Source: Oceanospirillaceae bacterium UBA2001 (lineage in GTDB: Bacteria; Pseudomonadota; Gammaproteobacteria; Pseudomonadales; Balneatricaceae). From it: 16,025 nucleotides of DNA. Positions 6,484 through 14,931 of this stretch are shown here, one piece after another. The notes below the pieces were generated by a model, which had not been told where the DNA came from, did not search any database, and saw only the letters and a program-made list of their open reading frames with translations. The translations under genes were made by a program, and so were the position numbers. Every line of letters begins with the position of its first letter. Position 1 is the first letter of the stretch. Location of the stretch: contig DDCR01000004.1 in assembly GCA_002335115.1 (NCBI GenBank), positions 10,353 to 26,377 of the forward strand. Reading direction: 5' to 3'.

Positions 6484-7950
6484 ATGAATTCCTTATTAAA
6501 TGCTTCTAACAAGCCACCCCATGAAGGCGTAATAGACGTATCCACCTTTGTCAGCGCCTTACAAAAAATACTACCAGTTGGTGCGGTGATACTTTCAAAA
6601 GAAGGCCAAAGACCTTTTGAATGCGATGGCTTGACTGTGTACCAGCAATTACCTTTAGTCACGGCGATGCCAGAAACTGTGGATCAGGTGCAGGCTATTT
6701 TGCGTCTATCCCACTTGCATGGGTTACCCCTAGTGCCAAGGGGTGCGGGCACGGGTCTATGCGCTGGCGCCATGCCCCATGCTGAAGGACTTTTATTGGT
6801 CCTGACCAAACTTAATCAAATTGTCCATGTTAACCATAAAACCTGCACAGCAACAGTGCAACCGGGTGTGCGTAATCTAGCACTCACGGAGGCTGTTGCG
6901 CCTTTTGGTTTGTATTATGCGCCAGACCCATCCTCACAAATTGCCTGTACCATCGGTGGTAACGTGGCGGAAAATTCGGGTGGAGTGCACTGTCTTAAGT
7001 ACGGCCTTACAGTGAATAACCTGCTGCAAGTTACTATGGTGACCATTGAAGGGGAAATAATGACCTTGGGTGGTGCAGGTTTAGATGAACCTGGTATGGA
7101 TTTATTGAGCTTAATGGTAGGCTCTGAAGGGTTACTAGGTGTAGTGGTGGAAGCCAAGGTCAAACTGTTACCAAGGGCACCAAGAGTGCAAGTGCTTGTG
7201 GCGGCCTATGACACTGTCACTGCTGCAGGTGATGCAGTCGCAGCCCTGATAGGGCAGGGTATTATCCCAGCAGGTTTAGAGATGATGGACCATTTGGCTA
7301 TTAGTGCGGCTGAAGACTTTGTCAAAGTGGGATATCCAACAGATGCCCAAGCATTACTTATTTGTGAGTTAGACGGCACTGATGCCGAAGTTGAAGAACA
7401 ATTACTTTTGGTGTGCGAGTGCTTTAAACAACATGGTGCGCACCATATTCGTATCGCTAAAGATGCCGCAGAAGCCGCAGCCTTATGGCAAGGGCGTAAA
7501 GCGGCTTTTCCTGCAGTGGGGCGCATATCGCCCGACTATTATTGTATGGATGGCACTATTCCTCGCAGCCAGGTGGGTTACGTGTTAACACGTATTAGTG
7601 AATTATCCCAGTTTTATGGGCTTCGCGTTGCCAACGTTTTTCATGCTGGTGATGGCAATTTACACCCACTTATTCTGTTTGATGCCAGCATTGATGGAGA
7701 GCTCGAGCAAGCAGAATTATTAGGTGGAGATATTCTGACTTTATGTGTTGATGTGGGGGGCACTATTACTGGTGAACACGGTGTGGGTTTAGAGAAAATG
7801 CCCCAAATGCCCTACCAATTTGGAGATGCAGAATTGGCTCAATTCAGGCGCTTAAAAGCGGCCTTTGATAGTGAAGAGTTATTAAACCCAGGTAAAGCCA
7901 TTCCTACACTTAAGTATTGCCAAGAATATCGGAGCTTACAGCATGGGTGA
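6484..7950 (+). CDS. glcD: glycolate oxidase subunit GlcD (FAD-binding)
   Basis: A 488-residue, full-length flavoprotein subunit of the glycolate oxidase complex, which oxidises glycolate to glyoxylate and passes electrons through GlcE and GlcF to the respiratory chain. The FAD-binding PCMH-type domain shows VPRGAGTGLCAGA (84-96), NVAENSGGVHCLKYG (160-174) and GSEGLLGV (213-220). The C-terminal FAD-oxidase cap shows HAGDGNLHP (387-395), GEHG (430-433) and NPGK (468-471). These motifs are shared with D-lactate dehydrogenases of the same family; the GlcE and GlcF neighbours decide for glycolate. The ATG at 6484 lacks a clear Shine-Dalgarno sequence. The stop codon overlaps the glcE start by 8 bases, so the two are translationally coupled. 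It heads the operon behind the inverted repeat at 6434-6456. Confidence 0.95.
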   Translation: MNSLLNASNKPPHEGVIDVSTFVSALQKILPVGAVILSKEGQRPFECDGLTVYQQLPLVTAMPETVDQVQAILRLSHLHGLPLVPRGAGTGLCAGAMPHAEGLLLVLTKLNQIVHVNHKTCTATVQPGVRNLALTEAVAPFGLYYAPDPSSQIACTIGGNVAENSGGVHCLKYGLTVNNLLQVTMVTIEGEIMTLGGAGLDEPGMDLLSLMVGSEGLLGVVVEAKVKLLPRAPRVQVLVAAYDTVTAAGDAVAALIGQGIIPAGLEMMDHLAISAAEDFVKVGYPTDAQALLICELDGTDAEVEEQLLLVCECFKQHGAHHIRIAKDAAEAAALWQGRKAAFPAVGRISPDYYCMDGTIPRSQVGYVLTRISELSQFYGLRVANVFHAGDGNLHPLILFDASIDGELEQAELLGGDILTLCVDVGGTITGEHGVGLEKMPQMPYQFGDAELAQFRRLKAAFDSEELLNPGKAIPTLKYCQEYRSLQHG

Positions 7951-8983
7951 TTTAACCGTGCAGTTAGAGCAACAAATTCAACACGCTTATGCCACAAAAA
8001 CACCCCTCAAGATACGTGGAGGCAATACTAAAGCCAGCCTCGGTAGAGAAACTTCTGGAGAAGCCATGGATATGGCCGATCATAGTGGAGTCATTAGTTA
8101 TAGTGCCACTGAATTGGTTGTTCGTGCGCGTGCTGGCACAAAAATTTCGCTCCTCAACGATCTGTTAGCAGAGCAACACCAACGCCTGCCTTTTGAACCC
8201 CCAAGTTTTGCTGGTGAAGCCACCATTGGTGGCACTGTGGCAGCGAATCAAACAGGGGCTTCGCGGCCCTGGTTTGGTGGTGTTAAAGACAGTTTGCTGG
8301 GCCTAGGACTCATCAATGGCTATGGTGAAGTGATGCAGTTTGGTGGTCAAGTCATGAAAAACGTTGCAGGCTTTGATGTGACGCGTTTGCAGTGTGGTGC
8401 TATGGGCAGTCTGGGCCTGATTACCGACGTCTCCATAAAAGTTTTACCAGAGTTCAAGGCAGGCCATACCCTCACCTTCGACATGACCATAGAAGCTGCA
8501 TTAGAAGCAATGTTGAAATGGGCTAACCTCAGTCTACCTATCACGGGTATGAGCCATTTTAAGGGTCTGCTTTATGTAAGACTGCAAGGTGGTGCAGGCG
8601 GAGTAGCCTCAGCCAGTACTTTTTTGGGTGGTGAAAAGCTAGCATCAAAAGCTGCAGAAATATTTTGGCAAGCCATCAGGGAAGGGTCTTTTTTGCAACC
8701 ACGCCATGATCAAACCTTATGGCGTTGGAGTGGGGCAAGCGATACGCTCGCAAACACAGTACCTAATACGTCTTTGATTAATTGGGCTGGAGCGGAACGA
8801 TGGGTCTTAACAGAGGCTTTAGATACGCCTCTGGAGGGTTTGGTGCAATATCAAGGCGGTGACCGATTAGCTGAGGTTTATGGTGCTATAAGTGCGCCTC
8901 AGCAGGCCCTGCAGCAGCGCATAAAACATGCCTTTGACCCCCACGGAATTCTTAATGCGGGTCGTCTATATGCTTGGATGTAA
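7943..8983 (+). CDS. glcE: glycolate oxidase subunit GlcE (FAD-binding)
   Basis: A 346-residue second flavin subunit of glycolate oxidase. It is shorter than GlcD because it has only a reduced cap domain, as is usual for GlcE. Visible FAD-domain features are IRGGNTK (24-30), RARAGTKISLL near 61-71, PPSFAGEATIGGTVAAN (86-102), GVKDSLLGL (113-121), GGQVMKNVAGFD (134-145) and GSLGLITDVS (155-164). The C-terminus DPHGILNAGRLY is the standard ending of the family. GGAG lies 10 bases before the ATG inside the end of glcD. glcF begins 3 bases after its stop. Confidence 0.95.
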   Translation: MGDLTVQLEQQIQHAYATKTPLKIRGGNTKASLGRETSGEAMDMADHSGVISYSATELVVRARAGTKISLLNDLLAEQHQRLPFEPPSFAGEATIGGTVAANQTGASRPWFGGVKDSLLGLGLINGYGEVMQFGGQVMKNVAGFDVTRLQCGAMGSLGLITDVSIKVLPEFKAGHTLTFDMTIEAALEAMLKWANLSLPITGMSHFKGLLYVRLQGGAGGVASASTFLGGEKLASKAAEIFWQAIREGSFLQPRHDQTLWRWSGASDTLANTVPNTSLINWAGAERWVLTEALDTPLEGLVQYQGGDRLAEVYGAISAPQQALQQRIKHAFDPHGILNAGRLYAWM

Positions 8984-8986
8984 ACC

Positions 8987-10231
8987 ATGAAGACCATTAT
9001 TGCCAAAGAGTTTGCTGACCAACCTCAATTTGCACCAGTGAAAGATATATTACAAGCCTGCGTGCACTGTGGTTTTTGCACTGCAACCTGCCCAACATAT
9101 TTACTGTTAGGTGATGAACGTGACAGCCCACGTGGCCGCATTTATATGATGAAAGCGATGTTTGAGGGTGAACAAGTGACGCAAGAAACGCGTCATCATT
9201 TAGATCGCTGCTTGACCTGTAGAAGTTGTGAAACAACCTGCCCTTCTGGGGTAGAGTATGGTCATCTAGTGGACTTAGGTCGGGTTGTAGTAGAGCAAAA
9301 AGCGCCTCGTCCCATGCATCAAAAACTAGTGCGCTGGGGGCTAAGGCAAATATTACCTTATCGGTCTAGATTTGGTCCATTACTGAAACTAGGTCAGTTA
9401 GTGAGGCCCATGTTGCCCACCGTTATAAAACAACATGTGCCGCTTGCTGTGCCTCAACTAGTGGCTCCCCAAAGTAACCATAAACGGGTGATGTTGAGTT
9501 TGCCTGGTTGTGCTCAAGCAAGTGCCGCACCCAATACAGATATTGCTGCAGCACAGGTGCTAGACCAATTGGGCATTACCTTAAAAGTGCTTCATCAAAG
9601 TGGTTGCTGTGGTGCTGTTAATCATCATCTGAATGCCCATGAAAAAGCCCTAGAGCAAGCAAGACACAATATTGATTTAATATGGCCCGAATTGCAGGCT
9701 GGCGCTGAAGCTCTGGTGATTACTGCCTCAGGTTGCGGTGCGGCGCTGCAAGAGTATGGCTACCTTTTGCGTGATGACGTAACTTATGCAGATAAAGCCA
9801 ATCAAGTTTCCAAGGCCGCCAAGGATATGGTGGACATTTTGGGTCAAGAAGACCTTGCTCCCATTAAAGCTAAGTTAAATAACACCCAAGGTGCAGACAA
9901 AGGGTTAGGCACAGGGTTAGGCAAGGTGGCGGTGCATTGCCCATGCACGCAGCAACATGCCATGCAATTGCCGTTTAAGGTCAAAGCGCTATTAGACCAT
10001 TTAGGCCTAGACACTGCCGCCACTAAAAATGACCATTTGTGTTGTGGTTCAGCAGGCACATATTCGTTGCTGCAACCTGACTTAAGTCACCAACTGCGTA
10101 GCCAGAAAATAAAGGACCTAACCATAGACTCACCGCAATTAATCGTGACCGCTAATATTGGCTGCCAACTCCATTTAGGTGGTGCAGGCAATGTACCCGT
10201 CAAACACTGGTTAGAATTGTTGGCTGACTAA
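8987..10231 (+). CDS. glcF: glycolate oxidase iron-sulfur subunit GlcF
   Basis: A 414-residue iron-sulfur subunit that takes electrons from the flavin subunits toward the quinone pool at the inner face of the cytoplasmic membrane. Two ferredoxin-type [4Fe-4S] motifs are complete: C25, C28, C31, C35-P and C75, C78, C81, C85-P. Two cysteine-rich CCG-type motifs follow, each with paired cysteines (207-208 in SGCCGA; 352-353 in LCCGSAGTYS), as in heterodisulfide reductase and GlcF/GlpC proteins. The length is normal. It is the last gene of glcDEF; the convergent metallo-hydrolase gene ends 82 bases away, and no strong rho-independent terminator is visible between them. No malate synthase gene (glcB) or regulator gene (glcC) accompanies the operon in this window. 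Confidence 0.95.
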   Translation: MKTIIAKEFADQPQFAPVKDILQACVHCGFCTATCPTYLLLGDERDSPRGRIYMMKAMFEGEQVTQETRHHLDRCLTCRSCETTCPSGVEYGHLVDLGRVVVEQKAPRPMHQKLVRWGLRQILPYRSRFGPLLKLGQLVRPMLPTVIKQHVPLAVPQLVAPQSNHKRVMLSLPGCAQASAAPNTDIAAAQVLDQLGITLKVLHQSGCCGAVNHHLNAHEKALEQARHNIDLIWPELQAGAEALVITASGCGAALQEYGYLLRDDVTYADKANQVSKAAKDMVDILGQEDLAPIKAKLNNTQGADKGLGTGLGKVAVHCPCTQQHAMQLPFKVKALLDHLGLDTAATKNDHLCCGSAGTYSLLQPDLSHQLRSQKIKDLTIDSPQLIVTANIGCQLHLGGAGNVPVKHWLELLAD

Positions 10232-10313
10232 CCCACTATTAAATTAAGTAGGGGCTATCCTCTCTCGTAGGTCTGAGCTGTGTTGTGCAAGATCACTTTT
10301 TAAAGGGCTAACT

Positions 10314-11363
10314 TTAAGGGACTAGCTTTAAGATTGCGCCAGGTTTTGGAGCTACAAAAAAATCAGGCGCCAATTGACGTTTGATTAATGCCTCAGCCAA
10401 CAATTTGCGGGGCTCTTTAATCTTCTCGTCGGTTAACACAAAGGTGCCCCAGTGCATGCCAAATGACTTGGTTACTTGCAAATCAAGGGCAACTTGCACC
10501 GCTTCTGCTGGATCAATATGTGAGCCTTTCATAAACCATCTGGGCTTATAGGCCCCAATGGGGATAAACGCAAAGTCTGGCGTTCCCAAGCGCTCCTGGG
10601 TGGCCACAAAATCTTTGGAGTAGCCAGTATCACCAGCGTGGTAAAGTGATAGAGCAGGGCTTTTTAAAAACCAACCGCCCCACAAGCTAGTATTACGTCC
10701 AGTAATGCCGCGTCCAGACCAATGTTGCACTGGTGTGAAGGTAAATTCAGTTTGTTTGACTTGAATATTTTGCCACCACCTAAATTCTGACACATAATTT
10801 AAGCCTTGTGAGTCCAATAGTTCTTTATCACCTTGCGGTGCCAAAATAACCATATTGGGATTATTTTTTTGTAGTAATTTCAAACTTGGCAGATCAAGGT
10901 GGTCGTAATGATTGTGACTAATCAACACGGCATCAATTTTGGGTAATTGTTGCACTGACATAGCCGGCGGAATCAGTCGTTCTGGCCCAGCCCAACTGAC
11001 TGGAGAGGCCCGATCTGAGAAAATGGGGTCTGTTAAAATAGTCACATCGCCTGTGTCGATAAGGTAGGTGGCATGACCAATCCAAATGGCATAGGGATGT
11101 GATTGAGGTGTCAGGTTTCGCCACTCATCAGAAACTTCAATAGCGACTCTTGCTGGTGATGAATCTTTGGTTAGGCGCCACTCAATGACATCACCTAGGC
11201 TTTTAGGACCCACGTTTGGGTTAGTGTTACTAAAAGTTTCAGCGACACTGCAGGCCGGTAAAACGAGTGTAAAAATTAGCCCTGTGAGGGCAGAGAAAAA
11301 GCCTTTTTTTTCCAATAATGGTGCGTGTAGATTCAAAATTATACCTTTGACAGTTAATAACAC
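10314..11363 (-). CDS. metallo-beta-lactamase-fold hydrolase, NAPE-PLD-like, probable lipoprotein
   Basis: A 349-residue protein with a lipoprotein-type signal: charged EKK (18-20), a hydrophobic stretch to residue 36, and LPAC with Cys38 as the lipidated residue. Pro in the box is less usual, so lipidation is likely but not certain. The catalytic domain has a WIGHATYLI strand (94-102), TDPIFSDRASP (111-121), the metal motif H150-N-H152-Y-D154-H155, and further ligands H214, D245 and H304. This order and spacing match the NAPE-type phospholipase D / UlaG-like branch of the superfamily; the bacterial substrate is unknown. It starts at a GTG with AAAGAGG 7 bases upstream. A TTG at codon 10 with AAAGG before it is an alternative that would give a shorter signal. 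It appears to be a single-gene unit, convergent with glcF. Confidence 0.85.
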   Translation of the reverse strand: MLLTVKGIILNLHAPLLEKKGFFSALTGLIFTLVLPACSVAETFSNTNPNVGPKSLGDVIEWRLTKDSSPARVAIEVSDEWRNLTPQSHPYAIWIGHATYLIDTGDVTILTDPIFSDRASPVSWAGPERLIPPAMSVQQLPKIDAVLISHNHYDHLDLPSLKLLQKNNPNMVILAPQGDKELLDSQGLNYVSEFRWWQNIQVKQTEFTFTPVQHWSGRGITGRNTSLWGGWFLKSPALSLYHAGDTGYSKDFVATQERLGTPDFAFIPIGAYKPRWFMKGSHIDPAEAVQVALDLQVTKSFGMHWGTFVLTDEKIKEPRKLLAEALIKRQLAPDFFVAPKPGAILKLVP

Positions 11364-11473
11364 TTAGCAGACCTCTTTAAGATCGATTGAGACGGGTGAG
11401 TAACATTTGATTTTGACCACATCATACATTAGGGCCGGCTCAATAAGCTTAGAGTAGAAAATCTTTACTTATT

Positions 11474-11502
11474 TTGACACGGACTAGGGGAATTATTTAT
11501 CA
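11474..11502 (+). promoter_or_regulatory. candidate promoter for the glycine-zipper gene
   Basis: A consensus TTGACA (11474-11479) is followed after 17 bases by TTATCA (11497-11502), which matches only part of the -10 consensus. A second possible -10, TAGAAT at 11521-11526, has TTATCA as its -35 at 18 bases. Either would serve the gene at 11554. Confidence 0.4.
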
Positions 11503-11553
11503 ATGTGCTAGTCTAGATAGTAGAATTATCTTATTACTGTTAAGGAAGATGCT

Positions 11554-12129
11554 ATGAACAAAATGACGCGATTGACTCTGCAAAAGGTCACTAAGCAAGT
11601 GACTCTAAACTTTGCCTTAGCTACTGCGGGCTTGGCGCTGGCAAGTGGTGCCTCCGCCCAAACGATGTTAGTAAAAGTATTACAAAAATCAGACGACATT
11701 GTGTCACAGGTGTATCAGGAAGTGCCTGTTAAATCGTGTCGAGTGGAACAAATTCCTATCTATGGTGAGCAATCAGGAGGCAAGCAACCTTCCACGGCTG
11801 ATGTTGTGGCGGGTGCCATTTTTGGTGGTTTAATGGGTAATGCAGTGGGTGGTGGCAAGGGTAAAGATGCAGCCACCTTGCTTGGCGCGATTGCTGGTGC
11901 AGACCTTGCTAATAAAGGCTCCTTTAGCGGCAACAGTAAGCAGGTAATTACTGGTCAAAGGCAACAAGAAGTTTGCGATGTGGTGATGCAGCAGCGCAGT
12001 GTGAACCAAGTGACGGGTTACAAAACTTACATTGAGTTTGGGGGCAATGTGTGGCAAATGACCACGACAATACCCTACACTAAGGGTGAGTTTTTGAGTG
12101 TTAATGTTGACATAACCCCCGCTGAATAA
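11554..12129 (+). CDS. secreted glycine-zipper 2TM-domain protein
   Basis: A 191-residue envelope protein. A Sec signal peptide covers residues 1-35 (basic start, hydrophobic 18-31, ASA before Gln36). It is followed by a segment with Cys62, then a glycine zipper of small residues (about 83-118, VVAGAIFGGLMGNAVGGG and the following GAIAGA). A C-terminal part contains Cys141 and aromatic residues (YKTYIEFGG, VWQMTT). The two cysteines could form a periplasmic disulfide. Proteins of this SlyB/Rick_17kDa-like group sit in the outer membrane or periplasm, and their biochemical role is mostly unknown. No lipobox is seen, unlike SlyB. AAGGA lies 8 bases before the ATG. Its stop is only 3 bases from the stop of the convergent dehydratase gene, with no visible terminator. 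Confidence 0.8.
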   Translation: MNKMTRLTLQKVTKQVTLNFALATAGLALASGASAQTMLVKVLQKSDDIVSQVYQEVPVKSCRVEQIPIYGEQSGGKQPSTADVVAGAIFGGLMGNAVGGGKGKDAATLLGAIAGADLANKGSFSGNSKQVITGQRQQEVCDVVMQQRSVNQVTGYKTYIEFGGNVWQMTTTIPYTKGEFLSVNVDITPAE

Positions 12130-12132
12130 TAA

Positions 12133-13113
12133 CTACTGATTCAATGCGAGACTCAGCATCGCTGGGTCTGTGTTGCCGCCAGACAGAATCACTAATGTAA
12201 TTCTGTCTTTCACAGCTAAGCTGCGATTTAAAATAGCGGCTAAACCAACGCAGCCTCCGGGTTCCACCACTACTTTTAATTGCTGCATGCACACCACCAT
12301 GGCTGCCAATACGTGTTTCTCCTGCACCACTTTAGCGCCTGCCAAATAGTGCTGCATAATGGGAAAAGTTAACTCACCCACCATGGGGGTTAATATGGCA
12401 TCACAGATAGAAGAGGGTGGGTTTTTATTCGCCAAACGCAAGCCAGCAGCGATTGAGTGCGCAGCATCGTCATAGCTCTCAGGTTCTGCGCCCCAAAGAG
12501 TGATGTTGGGGAAGTGTTGTTTGAGCGCTGTAGCGCTGCCTGTAATTAAACCCCCTCCGCCAATGGGTCCAATGGCTTGATCTGGTGTCAAACCTAAAGC
12601 CAACAGTTGATTTGCTGCTTCTAGTCCAATAGTGCCTTGGCCAGCAATAATATCTGCATCGTTATAGGGTGGAATAAGGGTAAGGTTATGTTGAAGGGCC
12701 AGCCGCTGGCCAATCGCCTCACGATTTTCCTTATGACGGTCATATAACACCACCGTAGCGCCGAGGATTTTGGTATTTGCAATTTTAATCTGTGGTGCGT
12801 CAGCGGGCATAATAATGGTAGCAGGCACACCAAAGTGCGCCGCTGCGGCCGCCACTCCCTGTGCATGATTGCCTGAAGAATAAGCAACAACGCCTGTCAG
12901 TTGATGGGCTTGGGCAAGTTTACTGAGCTTATTAAAAGCACCACGAAATTTAAATGAGCCGGTACGCTGTAAGTTTTCAGCTTTAAATAACACTCGCCCC
13001 CCCAGTTGCTCATTAAGCATTGGAGATTCAAGCAGTGGGGTAATAACGGCATGGCCCCTAATGCGCAGGCTAGCAGCAACAATGTCTTGGTAATTAATTG
13101 CGAGTTCAGTCAT
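12133..13113 (-). CDS. threonine/serine dehydratase (PLP-dependent, catabolic type)
   Basis: A 326-residue fold-type II PLP enzyme. It should deaminate threonine to 2-oxobutyrate and/or serine to pyruvate, or act as a serine racemase. Features are KAENLQRTGSFKFRGA with the cofactor Lys55, SSGNHAQG (79-86), the phosphate-binding loop GPIGGGGL (182-189), VVEPGGCVG near the C-terminus and LSGGNTDP at the end. The length lacks room for the regulatory ACT-like domains of biosynthetic IlvA, so it belongs with TdcB-like or serine racemase-like enzymes and cannot be feedback-controlled through such a domain. The neighbours give no pathway clue. The gene is divergent from the small basic-protein gene across a 96-base gap. 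Confidence 0.87.
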   Translation of the reverse strand: MTELAINYQDIVAASLRIRGHAVITPLLESPMLNEQLGGRVLFKAENLQRTGSFKFRGAFNKLSKLAQAHQLTGVVAYSSGNHAQGVAAAAAHFGVPATIIMPADAPQIKIANTKILGATVVLYDRHKENREAIGQRLALQHNLTLIPPYNDADIIAGQGTIGLEAANQLLALGLTPDQAIGPIGGGGLITGSATALKQHFPNITLWGAEPESYDDAAHSIAAGLRLANKNPPSSICDAILTPMVGELTFPIMQHYLAGAKVVQEKHVLAAMVVCMQQLKVVVEPGGCVGLAAILNRSLAVKDRITLVILSGGNTDPAMLSLALNQ

Positions 13114-13209
13114 AACGCATGGGGCCTATTTTTTTCGCTATTTAACAACAAATACTAGCATCTAATCATTCTCCTGCCAGCTAAAGTTCCTCAAAATAAA
13201 ACCTGTGTT

Positions 13210-13596
13210 ATGATAGGCGATTACGTTTCTATTTGCCGTCGCCCTATGACATTGACCAACCGTCCAAAATCACGCCTTAGGTTACCACCTAATAAGCATC
13301 AGGTTAAACAAGAGTTAGCCCAAGATGTTGCGAATTTTTTAGCGCGCGGCGGTAGTGTTGAGCAGGTAGGGCAGGGTGAAACAGCCTTAGTTAACGGGTG
13401 TTTTAATCAGCAGCGCCCAACAATAGCAAGCCAGACACAAACACGCACCTTGCTGTCCTCTCAAGTTGAGGCCATAGAAAAACGTAAAGAAGAACGTCGC
13501 CAACCTAAGCCTACCCCTATAAAAACCAATCGTCGGCCGACCAAAAAGTGGATTTATGACGACTTTGGCGAACCTTTGCGTTGGGTTTGGTCCTAG
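13210..13596 (+). CDS. small basic protein of unknown function
   Basis: A 128-residue soluble protein, basic and Gln/Arg/Lys-rich, with no signal peptide or membrane segment. A helical stretch NKHQVKQELAQDVANF is followed by LARGGSVEQV, and the chain ends with a charged low-complexity region (ERRQPKPTPIKTNRRPTKK) and an aromatic tail IYDDFGEPLRWVW. The FLxRGGxVxxV element weakly recalls the RNA-polymerase-binding protein SutA of pseudomonads from memory; this is not enough to assign a function. The start is uncertain. The ATG at 13210 lies inside a -10-like TATGAT (13209-13214) and has no ribosome site. The ATG at 13246 would remove 12 residues and leave the conserved-looking part intact, but it too lacks a clear ribosome site. 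Convergent with the membrane-protein gene. Confidence 0.65.
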   Translation: MIGDYVSICRRPMTLTNRPKSRLRLPPNKHQVKQELAQDVANFLARGGSVEQVGQGETALVNGCFNQQRPTIASQTQTRTLLSSQVEAIEKRKEERRQPKPTPIKTNRRPTKKWIYDDFGEPLRWVWS

Positions 13597-13665
13597 TGGT
13601 TAAACGACTAATTTAATGGCAAGAGAGTGCTTCGATGTAAGTTGTTTTTAGGGCTTAAAGCAGCA

Positions 13666-14931
13666 TTAGGCCAATGCCGAATAGACAAAAAACCCCGCAC
13701 AGTTGATGCCATAAAGTAGAGCGATCGGCAGGCTATTGGCGCGTGCAATGTGGCTACCTTTAATATTGTAATTACCTTGCATAGCAAGCAGTGTACCCGA
13801 AACTGGATTAATTGCGCTGCCCAATCCCCAAGCTGATAAAAAGGTCATGGCCAGTAGGTTGGGATCAGGCTCTAGGGTTAGTAATAAAGGTGCTATAACT
13901 GCCATGATCATAATGGAATGAATGCCCAAACGAGCCACTAGCAGGCAAAATCCGAGGGTCAAACAAGCTTCTACCGCTTCATAATGACTAAAGGGGAGCC
14001 ATGGTGGGATGACCTTAAATAAGGCACCTAAACCAATAGCAAAAACCCCAGCAGCTAAAAATAACATCATTTCGTTGTGCATGTTGGCTAAGCGGTTGCA
14101 AATGTGCAGGTGTAGTTGGTTAGCCCGACCCTCATATAGCAATACCACGATCACCAATACGGGTGCACTGATGGCAATGATTTGAGTGATAGCGAGCATG
14201 GGCCAAATTTCATGAGCAATAATCACAGCCACCGCCAATAGCGCAGGAAGAACTAGACTTCGGCCTTTCAGAGGGTATCCAGTGAGCTTCACTTCTGGCT
14301 CTTGATGCAACCAATAAAGCATGACTAAACTAATCAGCCCCATGGGAAGGCCCACGCTCATTACCGTCAACATGTCCATATTTGGCACTAAGCTTAAGGT
14401 GTATGCCATAGCCGCAAAAAATGGTGACCAAAGTGCACAGACTGCGAAGTTGACAGTGAGCAAACTGGCAGTGCGTGTATCTACCTGACGACGGGCGCTG
14501 AGTTTGTCTGCAATAATTAATAGCGCAGACATGTTAATGATAGCGCTAAAAAAGTGCCCCGACGCCAAAGTGCTAATAAGACCTTTTCTGCCTGCGGGTG
14601 GTTGTCTTTTTTTACTTTCCTTAGAGGGTGTGGCAATGAGGCTTAAAAAGCTCACTGCGGCTAGCATAGCGAGCAGATTAGTATTGCTATTAATTAGTTG
14701 AAACAATGGCGCGGCAGCCCCCTCAAAGAGGCTGTAGGCTAAACCAGTTAACCCAATGCTGATCAAAACCATGGACTGTATTAAAGAACGTTGAGCAAGC
14801 AGGCTAAAAGACGCCAATGCAAAGCCCCAGAGCAATAGGCCGGCAACGGGATAGAGCATTGGAAAGGCCAAGGATAAGACGCTTAAAAGCAGTCCCAAAG
14901 CCAAGCTGTAACCGCGTAATTTCTGCGTCAA
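13666..14931 (-). CDS. polytopic inner-membrane protein, possible ion-transporter-superfamily permease
   Basis: A 421-residue, very hydrophobic protein with about 11-12 membrane segments by eye, beginning at residue 8. The longest polar stretches are a loop near 103-120 (basic, KESKKRQPPAGRKG) and loops near 210-225 and 270-290. Segments near the C-terminus contain LGSAINPVSGTLLAMQG, a helix-breaking Gly/Pro/Ser pattern seen in the re-entrant regions of ion-transporter-superfamily anion permeases. I infer that class and cannot name a substrate. The start is a TTG that overlaps the stop of the glutathione transferase gene (TTGA), so translation is probably coupled; no separate ribosome site is evident. 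It forms a two-gene operon with that upstream gene. Confidence 0.78.
   Translation of the reverse strand: MTQKLRGYSLALGLLLSVLSLAFPMLYPVAGLLLWGFALASFSLLAQRSLIQSMVLISIGLTGLAYSLFEGAAAPLFQLINSNTNLLAMLAAVSFLSLIATPSKESKKRQPPAGRKGLISTLASGHFFSAIINMSALLIIADKLSARRQVDTRTASLLTVNFAVCALWSPFFAAMAYTLSLVPNMDMLTVMSVGLPMGLISLVMLYWLHQEPEVKLTGYPLKGRSLVLPALLAVAVIIAHEIWPMLAITQIIAISAPVLVIVVLLYEGRANQLHLHICNRLANMHNEMMLFLAAGVFAIGLGALFKVIPPWLPFSHYEAVEACLTLGFCLLVARLGIHSIMIMAVIAPLLLTLEPDPNLLAMTFLSAWGLGSAINPVSGTLLAMQGNYNIKGSHIARANSLPIALLYGINCAGFFVYSALA

Noticed and set aside
6915..7526. Minus-strand open frames inside glcD (82 and 106 codons)
   Set aside because: They are shadows of glcD, which has complete family motifs. 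They show no domains or start signals.
10232..10313. Rho-independent terminator between glcF and the metallo-hydrolase gene
   Set aside because: A short weak stem around CTATT/AGTAG exists near 10236-10255, but it is AT-rich and has no T-run.
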